A DNA stretch of 7,364 nt from JAKPCT01 sp029553165 (GTDB lineage: Bacteria > Bacillota > UBA4882 > UBA8346), in NCBI GenBank assembly GCA_035359995.1, contig DAORZT010000086.1:1-7364 (forward strand), given 5' to 3'. This document shows positions 1 to 5,730 of this stretch, in pieces. Position 1 is the first letter of the stretch. Every line of letters begins with the position of its first letter. The notes below the pieces were generated by a model, which worked only from the letters and a program-made list of their open reading frames with translations, ran no database searches and was not told the DNA's origin. The position numbers and the translations under genes are program-made.

Positions 1-57
1 TAGAGCGTCAGCCTTCCAAGCTGAATGTCGCGGGTTCGAGCCCCGTTTCCCGCTCCA
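1..57 (+). tRNA. tRNA-Gly (anticodon TCC), 5' end outside the window
   Basis: This is the 3' part of a glycine tRNA reading GGA-type codons; the acceptor 5' strand and most of the D arm lie before position 1. The anticodon stem is TCAGC (8-12) paired with GCTGA (20-24), closing a seven-base loop with anticodon TCC at 15-17. The T stem (30-34 with 42-46) closes the loop TTCGAGC. The 3' acceptor strand TTCCCGC is at 47-53, followed by a discriminator T and an encoded CCA at 55-57. The arm geometry fits a tRNA in every visible part. The gene is cut by the window edge and is not a pseudogene as far as can be seen. Confidence 0.96.
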
Positions 58-77
58 TTTTTTTTAAAAGCGTAAAT

Positions 78-112
78 AGCTTTTGGGTTATCTAAACCTA
101 AAAGCTTTTTTT
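78..112 (+). terminator. Rho-independent terminator after tRNA-Gly
   Basis: A 12-bp stem pairs 78-89 (AGCTTTTGGGTT) with 95-106 (AACCTAAAAGCT), with one G-T wobble and a five-base loop. A run of seven T follows from 106. It lies 20 bases after the tRNA CCA end and would end transcription of the tRNA-Gly unit before the gene at 202. Confidence 0.9.
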
Positions 113-153
113 GTAACATTTACCAACAGGATATTTTGTAAACTGGGTAGGAA

Positions 154-183
154 TTTATAGATCAAAAGCGAATTCTTTATAAT
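154..183 (+). promoter_or_regulatory. Candidate sigma-A-type promoter for the gene at 202
   Basis: A perfect TATAAT is at 178-183. The best upstream partner is TTTATA at 154-159 (four of six matches to TTGACA) with an 18-base spacer. A start about seven bases downstream would give a leader of only about 12 nt, with the GGGG Shine-Dalgarno core (191-194) almost at its 5' end. That is unusual, so the -10 match could be chance in AT-rich DNA. Confidence 0.4.
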
Positions 184-201
184 TAAGAAAGGGGAAAGAA
201 A

Positions 202-822
202 ATGCTTACTTTAAACAAAAAAATGGTATTGCTGTCGGTTTTAGTTGTTATAATTATTGCTGCAACAGGTTTATATTTTGTCCAAGCGTCTGCGGATGAA
301 TCAGGGCACCCTTATTTTCCGTTAAAATCAGGAAATCAATGGGTTTATAAGATTAAAATGGCTGATGGTACTGAAGTAGTCCGTCATATTGCTGCCAGTA
401 AACCGGTAGATGGAAAATTACGAATGGTTCTGTTATTAAATTTAACTCCGGTTGCAGAAATTCATTATGATAACAATGAACAGGGACTTTTTAAAGTCAA
501 AGAGATATCTGCTGCCGGAACAAAGAACTATGAGCCTCCCCAACAGGTTCTACCTGCAAAGCTTAAAGTCGGAGAGGCTTGGAGTTGGCAATCTGCTGAT
601 CAGAAAAGCAAAGAAACCTCTAAAATAACTGCTACCGAAACTGTTAAACTGGCTACTGGGACTTACGAGACGTTTGTTGTTGAATACAGCGGGGAGCATG
701 ATGGAGTGCCTTATAGCGGTAAAACCTGGTTTGCTAAAGGTGTCGGTTATGTGAAATATGAAGAATCGAGTGAAGGAAAGACCATCAAAGCAGAGCTTGC
801 GGATATTAAACTGGTAAAATAA
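202..822 (+). CDS. Exported or membrane-anchored protein of unknown function
   Basis: This 206-residue protein starts at an ATG preceded by GGGGAAAG (191-198), a usable ribosome binding site. Residues 5-7 are NKK, followed by a strongly hydrophobic segment (about 8-28). This is either an uncleaved anchor or a signal peptide, with a possible signal peptidase site after ASA (29-31). The remaining 175 residues are polar and alternate in a beta-rich way. They begin with a motif near residues 38-50 (YFPLKSGNQWVYK) and end with TWFAKGVGYVKYE. From general knowledge, similar paired motifs occur in uncharacterised secreted beta-sheet proteins of Bacillota and other phyla; no biochemical role is known to me. 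It has no cysteine after the signal, so it is not a lipoprotein. It stands alone between a tRNA terminator and a tRNA promoter, with no visible terminator of its own. The coding call is firm, but the function is open. Confidence 0.88.
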   Translation: MLTLNKKMVLLSVLVVIIIAATGLYFVQASADESGHPYFPLKSGNQWVYKIKMADGTEVVRHIAASKPVDGKLRMVLLLNLTPVAEIHYDNNEQGLFKVKEISAAGTKNYEPPQQVLPAKLKVGEAWSWQSADQKSKETSKITATETVKLATGTYETFVVEYSGEHDGVPYSGKTWFAKGVGYVKYEESSEGKTIKAELADIKLVK

Positions 823-840
823 AAATATTCTAATAAGCTA

Positions 841-869
841 TTGATGTTGTTAATGCTTTATGCTATAAT
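841..869 (+). promoter_or_regulatory. Promoter of tRNA-Arg
   Basis: TTGATG (841-846) and a perfect TATAAT (864-869) are separated by exactly 17 bases. TG at 861-862 gives an extended -10. The predicted start falls near 876, about 19 bases before the mature tRNA 5' end. Strength and position both suit a tRNA promoter. Confidence 0.8.
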
Positions 870-894
870 TATAAACTGTCATTAAGAGTTTGAT

Positions 895-970
895 GCGCCT
901 GTAGCTCAGGGGATAGAGCAACGGACTTCTAATCCGTTGGTCGCACGTTCGATTCGTGCCAGGCGCGCCA
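895..970 (+). tRNA. tRNA-Arg (anticodon TCT)
   Basis: This is a complete 76-nt tRNA for AGA/AGG arginine codons. The acceptor strands GCGCCTG (895-901) and CAGGCGC (960-966) pair perfectly, followed by discriminator G and an encoded CCA (968-970). The D stem GCTC/GAGC is present. The anticodon stem ACGGA/TCCGT (921-925 with 933-937) closes the loop CTTCTAA with anticodon TCT at 928-930. The T stem GCACG/CGTGC closes TTCGATT. It has its own promoter upstream and terminator downstream, so it is a single-gene transcription unit. Confidence 0.98.
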
Positions 971-978
971 GAGTTTAC

Positions 979-1011
979 AAGGGTTTTCGAGAAATCGACG
1001 ACCCTTTTTTT
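979..1011 (+). terminator. Rho-independent terminator of tRNA-Arg
   Basis: The stem pairs roughly 979-990 with 995-1006, with one mismatch and one G-T wobble, around a GAAA tetraloop (991-994). A run of seven T (1005-1011) follows. It begins eight bases after the tRNA CCA end. Confidence 0.9.
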
Positions 1012-1108
1012 ATTGTTTGTCGCAAAAAACTGTTGTGAGTTCCTTAGCAGAAACAAATATATTTGTCTTAAAAGTAAGCAGAAAATGATTAATTAAAGCC
1101 TTAAATTA

Positions 1109-1137
1109 TTGCTTTTTGGTTAATTCTGGGTTAAAAT
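1109..1137 (+). promoter_or_regulatory. Candidate promoter of the MarR-like gene
   Basis: TTGCTT (1109-1114, three of six consensus matches) and TAAAAT (1132-1137, five of six) are separated by 17 bases. The predicted start is near 1144, inside the downstream arm of the inverted repeat. Two GGTTAA elements lie within the promoter, so a protein bound there would block RNA polymerase. Confidence 0.5.
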
Positions 1138-1145
1138 TTAGTTAA
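1118..1145 (+). repeat. Three (A/G)GTTAA elements at 11-bp period
   Basis: GGTTAA is at 1118-1123 and 1129-1134, and AGTTAA is at 1140-1145. The starts are exactly 11 bases apart, close to one helical turn, so the same face of the DNA is presented three times. The array overlaps the candidate -10 and the expected start site. This arrangement suggests an operator, possibly for autoregulation by the winged-helix protein just downstream. That assignment is inference. Confidence 0.5.
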
Positions 1146-1182
1146 TTAATCAATTTATTAATAAGGAGGTGCTAGTAAATTC

Positions 1183-1560
1183 ATGGATGATGTTAAAAAT
1201 ACTAGAGGAATTGATCGTTTTTTTTCCGCTGTAGAGGTTATCAGAAGAGAGGTAAACAAGGATTTAGCCTTCAGTCAGTTCACTTTATTCTTGGCTATCT
1301 GTGTTAAGGAGGGACAAAGTGTCTATGATCTAATCGGTCACTTTAAGTTGCCTCAACCTTCAACCTCCAAGAATCTGAAAGAGTTAGGAAAGTATATCGT
1401 AACAGACAAAGATGGCAACAAGACAGTTAAAGGATACGACTTAATCAGAGCGGAACCTGACCTGGAAGAGCGAAGAATTTTAGTGTATTATCTAACTCCA
1501 AAAGGTCAGGCTTTGAAGGAAAAGATAGAAAAGATTATTAACGGGGAGATAGCAGTCTAA
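1183..1560 (+). CDS. MarR-like winged-helix transcriptional regulator
   Basis: This 125-residue DNA-binding protein resembles the MarR family. Residues 28-70 hold a helix-turn-helix: a helix near 45-54 (QSVYDLIGHF), the turn LPQPS (56-60) and a recognition helix (60-69). After a short linker, residues 86-104 form the wing with the MarR-type signature EPDLEERR followed by VYYLTPKG. A C-terminal helix (about 107-121) probably serves in dimer formation. The full MarR fold usually has about 140 residues or more. This version has a short N-terminal helix, so the dimer interface may be reduced. No ligand pocket can be assigned. The ATG follows AAGGAGG (1163-1169) with a rather long 13-base gap, and I see no better start. 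It stands alone with its own terminator. Repeats over the promoter suggest autoregulation. Target genes are not evident. Confidence 0.85.
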   Translation: MDDVKNTRGIDRFFSAVEVIRREVNKDLAFSQFTLFLAICVKEGQSVYDLIGHFKLPQPSTSKNLKELGKYIVTDKDGNKTVKGYDLIRAEPDLEERRILVYYLTPKGQALKEKIEKIINGEIAV

Positions 1561-1575
1561 ATGCTATCTCTTTTT
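1546..1575 (+). terminator. Rho-independent terminator overlapping the end of the MarR-like gene
   Basis: GAGATAGCA (1546-1554) pairs perfectly with TGCTATCTC (1562-1570) around a seven-base loop, followed by five T. The 5' arm encodes part of the last codons, and the stop codon lies in the loop (1558-1560), so the hairpin is both coding and terminating sequence. Confidence 0.8.
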
Positions 1576-1815
1576 GTATAAATCATGACTCCTGGGAGGT
1601 GGTTTAAAGCTGTCTCTTCTTTTAGCATATAGGAGATATTGACATCACAATTTATTCGCGAATGTGTGTTAAATTGTGTTATTGGTGTTGTTATTTATTT
1701 GTTTTCTGCAGGCTTTACCTCCCCGGATGAAGAGTTCTTTAAAAATTATGGAACAAAATTAACCGAAAATTCTTCTAATATTCTGAAAACGAAACAGACT
1801 AGGTGGAGGTGTAAA

Positions 1816-1944
1816 ATGTCAAGTTTGATTGTAACCATCAATCAGATGTTAGAAAATCCCCCGAAATTAAATACAAAAATCAATCAACCGATTGTAGTTT
1901 TGAATGCAATGTTAAAAGTACAAAAGACTCAAAAATTTTCCTAA
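1816..1944 (+). CDS. Possible small protein, 42 aa, unrecognised
   Basis: The ATG is preceded by TGGAGGTG (1804-1811), one of the strongest Shine-Dalgarno matches in the window, with good spacing. The product starts MSSLIVTINQMLENPP and ends VQKTQKFS. It has a net positive charge, two short hydrophobic stretches (SLIVTI and PIVVLNAML) and no cysteine. I recognise no family. A weak hairpin with six T begins nine bases after the stop. The frame is open upstream to a TTG at 1639, which would give 101 residues with a hydrophobic segment at about 9-26, but the ribosome binding site favours the internal ATG. It may be a real small protein of the spore or membrane, or just chance. No homology can be claimed. 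Confidence 0.4.
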   Translation: MSSLIVTINQMLENPPKLNTKINQPIVVLNAMLKVQKTQKFS

Positions 1945-1952
1945 TTATTTTA

Positions 1953-1968
1953 ATTAACCCGGGTTAAT
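1953..1968. promoter_or_regulatory. 16-bp perfect palindrome: operator or weak terminator
   Basis: ATTAACCCGGGTTAAT is fully self-complementary, with its centre between 1960 and 1961. As RNA it can fold as six pairs around CCGG and is followed by G and six T (1970-1975), so it could terminate the small ORF nine bases upstream. As DNA, its half-site GGTTAAT matches the GGTTAA elements before the MarR-like gene, which suggests a shared operator. The two roles are not exclusive. Confidence 0.55.
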
Positions 1969-1975
1969 GTTTTTT

Positions 1976-1989
1976 AAGTAACGTTACTT
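1976..1989. promoter_or_regulatory. 14-bp perfect palindrome, possible second operator
   Basis: AAGTAACGTTACTT is fully self-complementary. Its centre (between 1982 and 1983) is exactly 22 bases from that of the preceding palindrome, about two helical turns. It contains GTTA in each half but lacks the CCCGGG core. No T tract follows, so a terminator role is unlikely. Confidence 0.5.
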
Positions 1990-2030
1990 CCTCTATAACT
2001 CCTTCCGACTTATTCCTTAAATTAATTACA

Positions 2031-2058
2031 TTCATTCTCTATTATCCCAACTATAATA
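2031..2058 (+). promoter_or_regulatory. Weak candidate promoter for the histidine kinase
   Basis: A perfect TATAAT (2053-2058) has only TTCATT (2031-2036, three of six matches) at a 16-base spacing. It would give a leader of about 145 nt before the kinase GTG. TATACT at 2166-2171 is a nearer -10 match but has no -35. No upstream element is convincing, so the kinase promoter remains unassigned. Confidence 0.25.
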
Positions 2059-2210
2059 TTGTAACAATCTTTGTTTTCACCAATCTGATTGATTAATAAC
2101 AAACAAATGTGTATTTTTTACAAAAAATAATAAATTTTGGCAGGTAGAGACGATGATTAGTCGAATATACTTATCGGTTAATCCAATTATTTTCCAGTGG
2201 GGGTATTTGC

Positions 2211-5200
2211 GTGCTATATTCACTAGTAAATATAGTTAAGAAAAAACACCTTAATAATTTAATTATTTACAGTTTGATCGTCTATTTATTATTGATTACA
2301 GCCATTTGGAACTATTATATTTCTAGTGAACGGACTAACCTGCTTTATATTACTGAAGTTATTAAACTGAAGCTTAATGAGATTGACGGACGACTTGCAG
2401 ATGACGCCGGCAGGCAAAAGATGCTCGATGAACTAAAACAATATCTTTCTAAACTTGTTGCAACTTATTCCAAAGACTATACAGTGGGGTTTAATTCAAA
2501 TAAGGACGATAAGGTTATTACTGTTTGTTGCAGCCAAAATACGGCCAAAATTGAAAGTTTCCGGTCTAATGATCCGGGACAGCGAGGGTGGAGGTTGCAG
2601 AAACCGCAATATGCGATTTTGTGGTCGAAACTTCGTGGCGCATGGCTATTAAAATGTGATAACCCGGTTATTGTCAACAATGAAGTGATTGGTCATACTT
2701 TTGCCAATATTACGCTTAACAGTATTATTTTACTCTTCTTTGAATGGGGCTTGGGAATTGCTGTAATTCTCTTCTTGGCCGGCTGTTTTTCGTCATATTT
2801 TATGAAAGGATTAATTAAAAAGCTTGAGGCTAACATTTCCAAACTGGTATTATCCTCAGAAGCAGTCGATCCAGTGTCTCAATTTGATTTTTGTGAGTTT
2901 GAGAGTATTGCCCGTCAAAATTTTCGCCTCTTTAATCAATTAAGCCAACGGGAAGAGTTTCAATCAGACTTATTAAATTATTTTCCATGGGGCTATACAA
3001 TGATTGATTCGTCAGGTATCTGTTGGGAGATGAATGAAAATGGAGCTTTATCTTTAGGATTAAATAAAGATGATATCGTAGGGAAGCCAATAACGCAACT
3101 GGGGTTAGACAATCAAATAATCAACCAGGCGATTGAGGAATTGGAGGTAGTAAAAGGTAATTTCAATTATCCGTTAAGAGATTCAGGTAAATCCAGAACT
3201 TTTTACAGCTGTTGTTTTCCGACAACATTGAACTCGGGAATAAAGGGAGTAATGGTTTGGTTTATTGATATTACTGATAATCTTACTATTGAACATTCTT
3301 TAGCCAAATCGAATCAATTAATCAAAGACATTCTGGAGAGTATCACAGACAGTTTTTTTGCGCTTAATGAGGATTGGTGTTTTACTTATGTAAATATGGC
3401 AGCATTATCTTCAGTGCTTGCTAAGGATTCAAATGAATCGTTCATCGGTAAAAACATTTGGGAAGTCTATCCTGAATTGGTAGATACCAAGTTATATGAG
3501 TATTATCAAAAAGCAATGCGCGAAAAAGTTTCAATCCAATTTGAATTTAAAAGCGTTTACCAGGATAACTCGTGGCTTGACATTCATCTTTACCCCAATA
3601 AAGAAGGGATCTCGGTTTATGTAAGGGATATTACTGAAAAAAAGGTAGCTGATAAAGAACGATCGCAATTAGCAGCAATTGTTGATTCTTCTGATGATGC
3701 CATCTTTAGTATGTCTTTGACCGGTACGATTACCAGTTGGAACTCGGGGGCCGAAAAGATGTATGGCTACACTAGATCAGAGATTGTAGGCAAAAATGTT
3801 AATATCTTAGTACCTCCGGATAAGCATGATTTTTTCGCTGACTTCCTGGCCAATGCCGCGCGCGATGTTGTCTTTAACTATGGTGAGACCATTAGGGTTT
3901 GTAAAGACGGAACTTTAATGGATGTCTCGATCAAATATTCATTAATCAAGGATAGTCAGGGAAATATTGTTGGAGTATCAGCAATTCACCGTGATATTAC
4001 TGATAAAAAAAGATACGAAGAGCGGCTTAAAGTCGAACGGGAACGGTTGATGGTAACGCTTGACTCGATCAGTAATGGGGTTATTGCCACTAATCTGATT
4101 GGAGAAATAATTTGGATGAACCATACTGCCGAAAGGTTAACCGGCTGGAATTATCCTGATTGGTTGGAGCAACCATTGGAGCGGGTTTTTTATATTATCA
4201 ACAATAAAACCAGCGAACCATATTTTAATTTGGTTGATAAGGTCTCCGGTTTGGTTGAGAAGATGATTCTGAAAGATGTTATTCTGGTTGACATTAATCT
4301 TAACGAAATTCCGGTTTCGGTTAGTTGTTCGCCGATTAAATCAATGTGTAAAAGCAATTATGGTGCGGTTTTTGTATTTGATGACATTACTGACAAACTC
4401 CGAACTGAATTTGAGCTTTCCAAAAAAGAGAAGTTAGAAGCGTTGGGTATTTTAGCCGGAGGAATCGCGCATGATTTCAATAATTTTTTGGCGGCGATCC
4501 TAACCAATCTGCAATTGGCATCAGCAAAATATCTTCAGGGTAATGACATTCAAAAATATTTAAAAGAATCGATTGATAGTACATATAAAGCGAGTGAACT
4601 GACCAAACAACTCTTAACCTTCTCGCGCGGTGGAGCTCCTGTCAAAAAAATGACTTCGCTGGAGAATATTATTAAAGATACTGCAAGATTTGTATTAAGG
4701 GGCTCTAATGTTAAGGCGGAGTATCAGTTTGTGCCGGATCTTTGGCCAATTGAAGCTGATGAAGGCCAGATCAGTCAAGTGATTCAGAACTTAATAATCA
4801 ATGGTAAGCAAGCAATGCCAAGGGGAGGAACCATCAAAATAAGCGGAGAAAATGTTGAACTGCAAAATGATGATGGGCATCTTGTACCCGGTAAATATGT
4901 TAAGATTGTAATTGAAGATGAAGGAGTTGGAATACCGGAACACCAGCTTAATAAGATATTTGACCCGTTTTTCACTACCAAAAGCGAGGGTAGTGGATTG
5001 GGATTAACAACATCATATTCGATTATCCGACGTCATGAGGGTTATATTGAAGTTGATTCGACAGTCGGTAAAGGGACAACTTTCACTATTTTACTGCCGG
5101 CCTCACAGGATAAGTCCTTGGTTTCGGATAGTACGGCAGAGGTTGCTGCGGTACGAAAGGGAGTCTCTGTTTTGTTTATGGATGATGAGGAGTCGATCTT

Positions 5201-5567
5201 AAAAGCAATGGGAGAGTTGCTGGAATATCATGGATTCAAAGTAACGTTAACACGGGACGGTGCTGAAACGATTGAAGTCTATCAACAGGCATTACAGGAT
5301 GGTAAACCGTTTGATGTGGTGATCATGGATTTAACGGTTCCCGGAGGAATGGGAGGACAAGAGACGATTACTTATTTAAGGGATATCAATCCGAACATCA
5401 AGGCAATTGTATCAAGTGGCTATGCTAATGATCCAATTGTTGCTGATTATGAGCGTTATGGTTTTTCAGGCGTTGTGATCAAACCCTATAAACATGATGA
5501 ATTGATCGCGGTACTTGCCGAAATTTTAACTGAACCTCCGAACCTGAAACTTAATTATACCTTTTAA
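2211..5567 (+). CDS. Membrane multi-PAS hybrid histidine kinase with C-terminal receiver
   Basis: This 1118-residue sensor kinase autophosphorylates on histidine and passes phosphate to its own receiver. The GTG start follows GTGGGGGT (2197-2204). Membrane helices at about 17-36 and 172-196 enclose an extracytoplasmic sensor (37-171) of unrecognised type containing C106, C107 and C149. A degenerate HAMP-like linker (199-249) leads to four PAS-like domains at about 250-356, 373-475, 485-597 and 612-726, each ending in a DIT motif. The HisKA motif GGIAHDFNN gives phospho-acceptor H754, of the NtrB-like HPK4 class. The ATPase has N860/N864, the G1 box D903-E-G905-V-G907, FDPFFTTK from 917, and G927-S-G929-L-G931. 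The receiver (about 986-1105) has D991/D992, phospho-acceptor D1040, S1068 and K1091. All catalytic residues are intact. No HPt domain, output domain or response regulator is nearby, so the target is unknown. It is monocistronic, with a terminator downstream. Confidence 0.96.
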   Translation: MLYSLVNIVKKKHLNNLIIYSLIVYLLLITAIWNYYISSERTNLLYITEVIKLKLNEIDGRLADDAGRQKMLDELKQYLSKLVATYSKDYTVGFNSNKDDKVITVCCSQNTAKIESFRSNDPGQRGWRLQKPQYAILWSKLRGAWLLKCDNPVIVNNEVIGHTFANITLNSIILLFFEWGLGIAVILFLAGCFSSYFMKGLIKKLEANISKLVLSSEAVDPVSQFDFCEFESIARQNFRLFNQLSQREEFQSDLLNYFPWGYTMIDSSGICWEMNENGALSLGLNKDDIVGKPITQLGLDNQIINQAIEELEVVKGNFNYPLRDSGKSRTFYSCCFPTTLNSGIKGVMVWFIDITDNLTIEHSLAKSNQLIKDILESITDSFFALNEDWCFTYVNMAALSSVLAKDSNESFIGKNIWEVYPELVDTKLYEYYQKAMREKVSIQFEFKSVYQDNSWLDIHLYPNKEGISVYVRDITEKKVADKERSQLAAIVDSSDDAIFSMSLTGTITSWNSGAEKMYGYTRSEIVGKNVNILVPPDKHDFFADFLANAARDVVFNYGETIRVCKDGTLMDVSIKYSLIKDSQGNIVGVSAIHRDITDKKRYEERLKVERERLMVTLDSISNGVIATNLIGEIIWMNHTAERLTGWNYPDWLEQPLERVFYIINNKTSEPYFNLVDKVSGLVEKMILKDVILVDINLNEIPVSVSCSPIKSMCKSNYGAVFVFDDITDKLRTEFELSKKEKLEALGILAGGIAHDFNNFLAAILTNLQLASAKYLQGNDIQKYLKESIDSTYKASELTKQLLTFSRGGAPVKKMTSLENIIKDTARFVLRGSNVKAEYQFVPDLWPIEADEGQISQVIQNLIINGKQAMPRGGTIKISGENVELQNDDGHLVPGKYVKIVIEDEGVGIPEHQLNKIFDPFFTTKSEGSGLGLTTSYSIIRRHEGYIEVDSTVGKGTTFTILLPASQDKSLVSDSTAEVAAVRKGVSVLFMDDEESILKAMGELLEYHGFKVTLTRDGAETIEVYQQALQDGKPFDVVIMDLTVPGGMGGQETITYLRDINPNIKAIVSSGYANDPIVADYERYGFSGVVIKPYKHDELIAVLAEILTEPPNLKLNYTF

Positions 5568-5590
5568 GAATCGATAAAGAATAGAATTTG

Positions 5591-5625
5591 CCACGTTTTC
5601 TAAACTAAGAAGATGTGGTTTTTTT
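5591..5625 (+). terminator. Rho-independent terminator of the histidine kinase gene
   Basis: CCACGTTTTCT (5591-5601) pairs with AGAAGATGTGG (5608-5618) over 11 positions with two G-T wobbles and a six-base loop, followed by seven T. It lies 23 bases after the kinase stop and separates that gene from the GerA-type gene. Confidence 0.88.
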
Positions 5626-5645
5626 GTTTTTATAGCTGTGGTGTT

Positions 5646-5676
5646 GTATAAATAATCTCCAAACAACACAAAATTA
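5646..5676 (+). promoter_or_regulatory. Very tentative forespore-type promoter before the GerA-like gene
   Basis: Germinant-receptor genes are usually transcribed in the forespore by sigma-G, whose -35 resembles GYATA and whose -10 resembles CATNNTA. GTATA is at 5646-5650 and CAAAATTA is at 5669-5676, with 18 bases between them. The -10 match is poor. It is recorded because the gene lies after a terminator and must have its own promoter in 5626-5720. Confidence 0.2.
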
Positions 5677-5730
5677 TGGAAAAGATGGTTTTGGGGTCAA
5701 GCTAAACCAAACAATGGGTTGGGAGAGAAA

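Larger units (their letters stand above)
1086..1152. repeat. Perfect 11-bp inverted repeat upstream of the MarR-like gene
   Basis: TGATTAATTAA (1086-1096) is the exact reverse complement of TTAATTAATCA (1142-1152). The arms are 45 bases apart and flank the candidate promoter. The downstream arm ends 11 bases before the ribosome binding site. A paired operator bound by a dimeric or looped repressor would look like this. Each arm is AT-only except for one base, so chance is a real alternative. Confidence 0.5.
1576..2210. other. Repeat-rich intergenic region without a recognised gene
   Basis: These 635 bases separate the MarR-like gene from the histidine kinase. I recognise no conserved protein, RNA gene, riboswitch or insertion-sequence end. 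What is visible is one short ORF with a good ribosome binding site (1816-1944), two adjacent perfect palindromes (1953-1989), a pyrimidine-rich + strand at about 1986-2080, two small odd palindromes (2058-2068 and 2081-2091), and a GGTTAATCC element at 2176-2184 shortly before the kinase ribosome binding site. The reading frame of the 42-aa ORF extends upstream to a TTG at 1639. That longer frame has a hydrophobic N-terminus but poor start signals: AGGAG at 1631-1635 is only three bases from the TTG. Confidence 0.7.

Noticed and set aside
850..1056. A 68-residue reverse-strand ORF containing GAPGTNRTCDQRIRSPLLYPLSYRR
   Set aside because: This peptide is the well-known false protein produced by reading a tRNA gene on its antisense strand. 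It lies exactly over tRNA-Arg and its terminator.
1639..1674. A perfect TTGACA at 1639-1644 as a -35 element
   Set aside because: No acceptable -10 lies 16-18 bases downstream; the nearest TTAAAT is 24 bases away.
1639..1944. A 101-residue frame starting at TTG 1639
   Set aside because: The AGGAG site is only three bases from the TTG, the start codon is weak, and a much better site lies before the internal ATG at 1816. Kept only as an alternative start.
1964..2035. A 23-codon reverse-strand ORF starting MNVINLRNKSEGV
   Set aside because: It has only a weak ribosome binding site, it lies across both palindromes, and it is short enough to arise by chance in purine-rich antisense DNA.
2137..2153. 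TTGGCA with a following segment, as a sigma-54 promoter for the kinase
   Set aside because: The GG of the -24 element is present, but the required GC at the -12 spacing is CG here.
2477..2680. Overlapping short ORFs on both strands within the kinase sensor region
   Set aside because: The kinase frame continues intact through this segment with sensible membrane topology, so the others are frame shadows.
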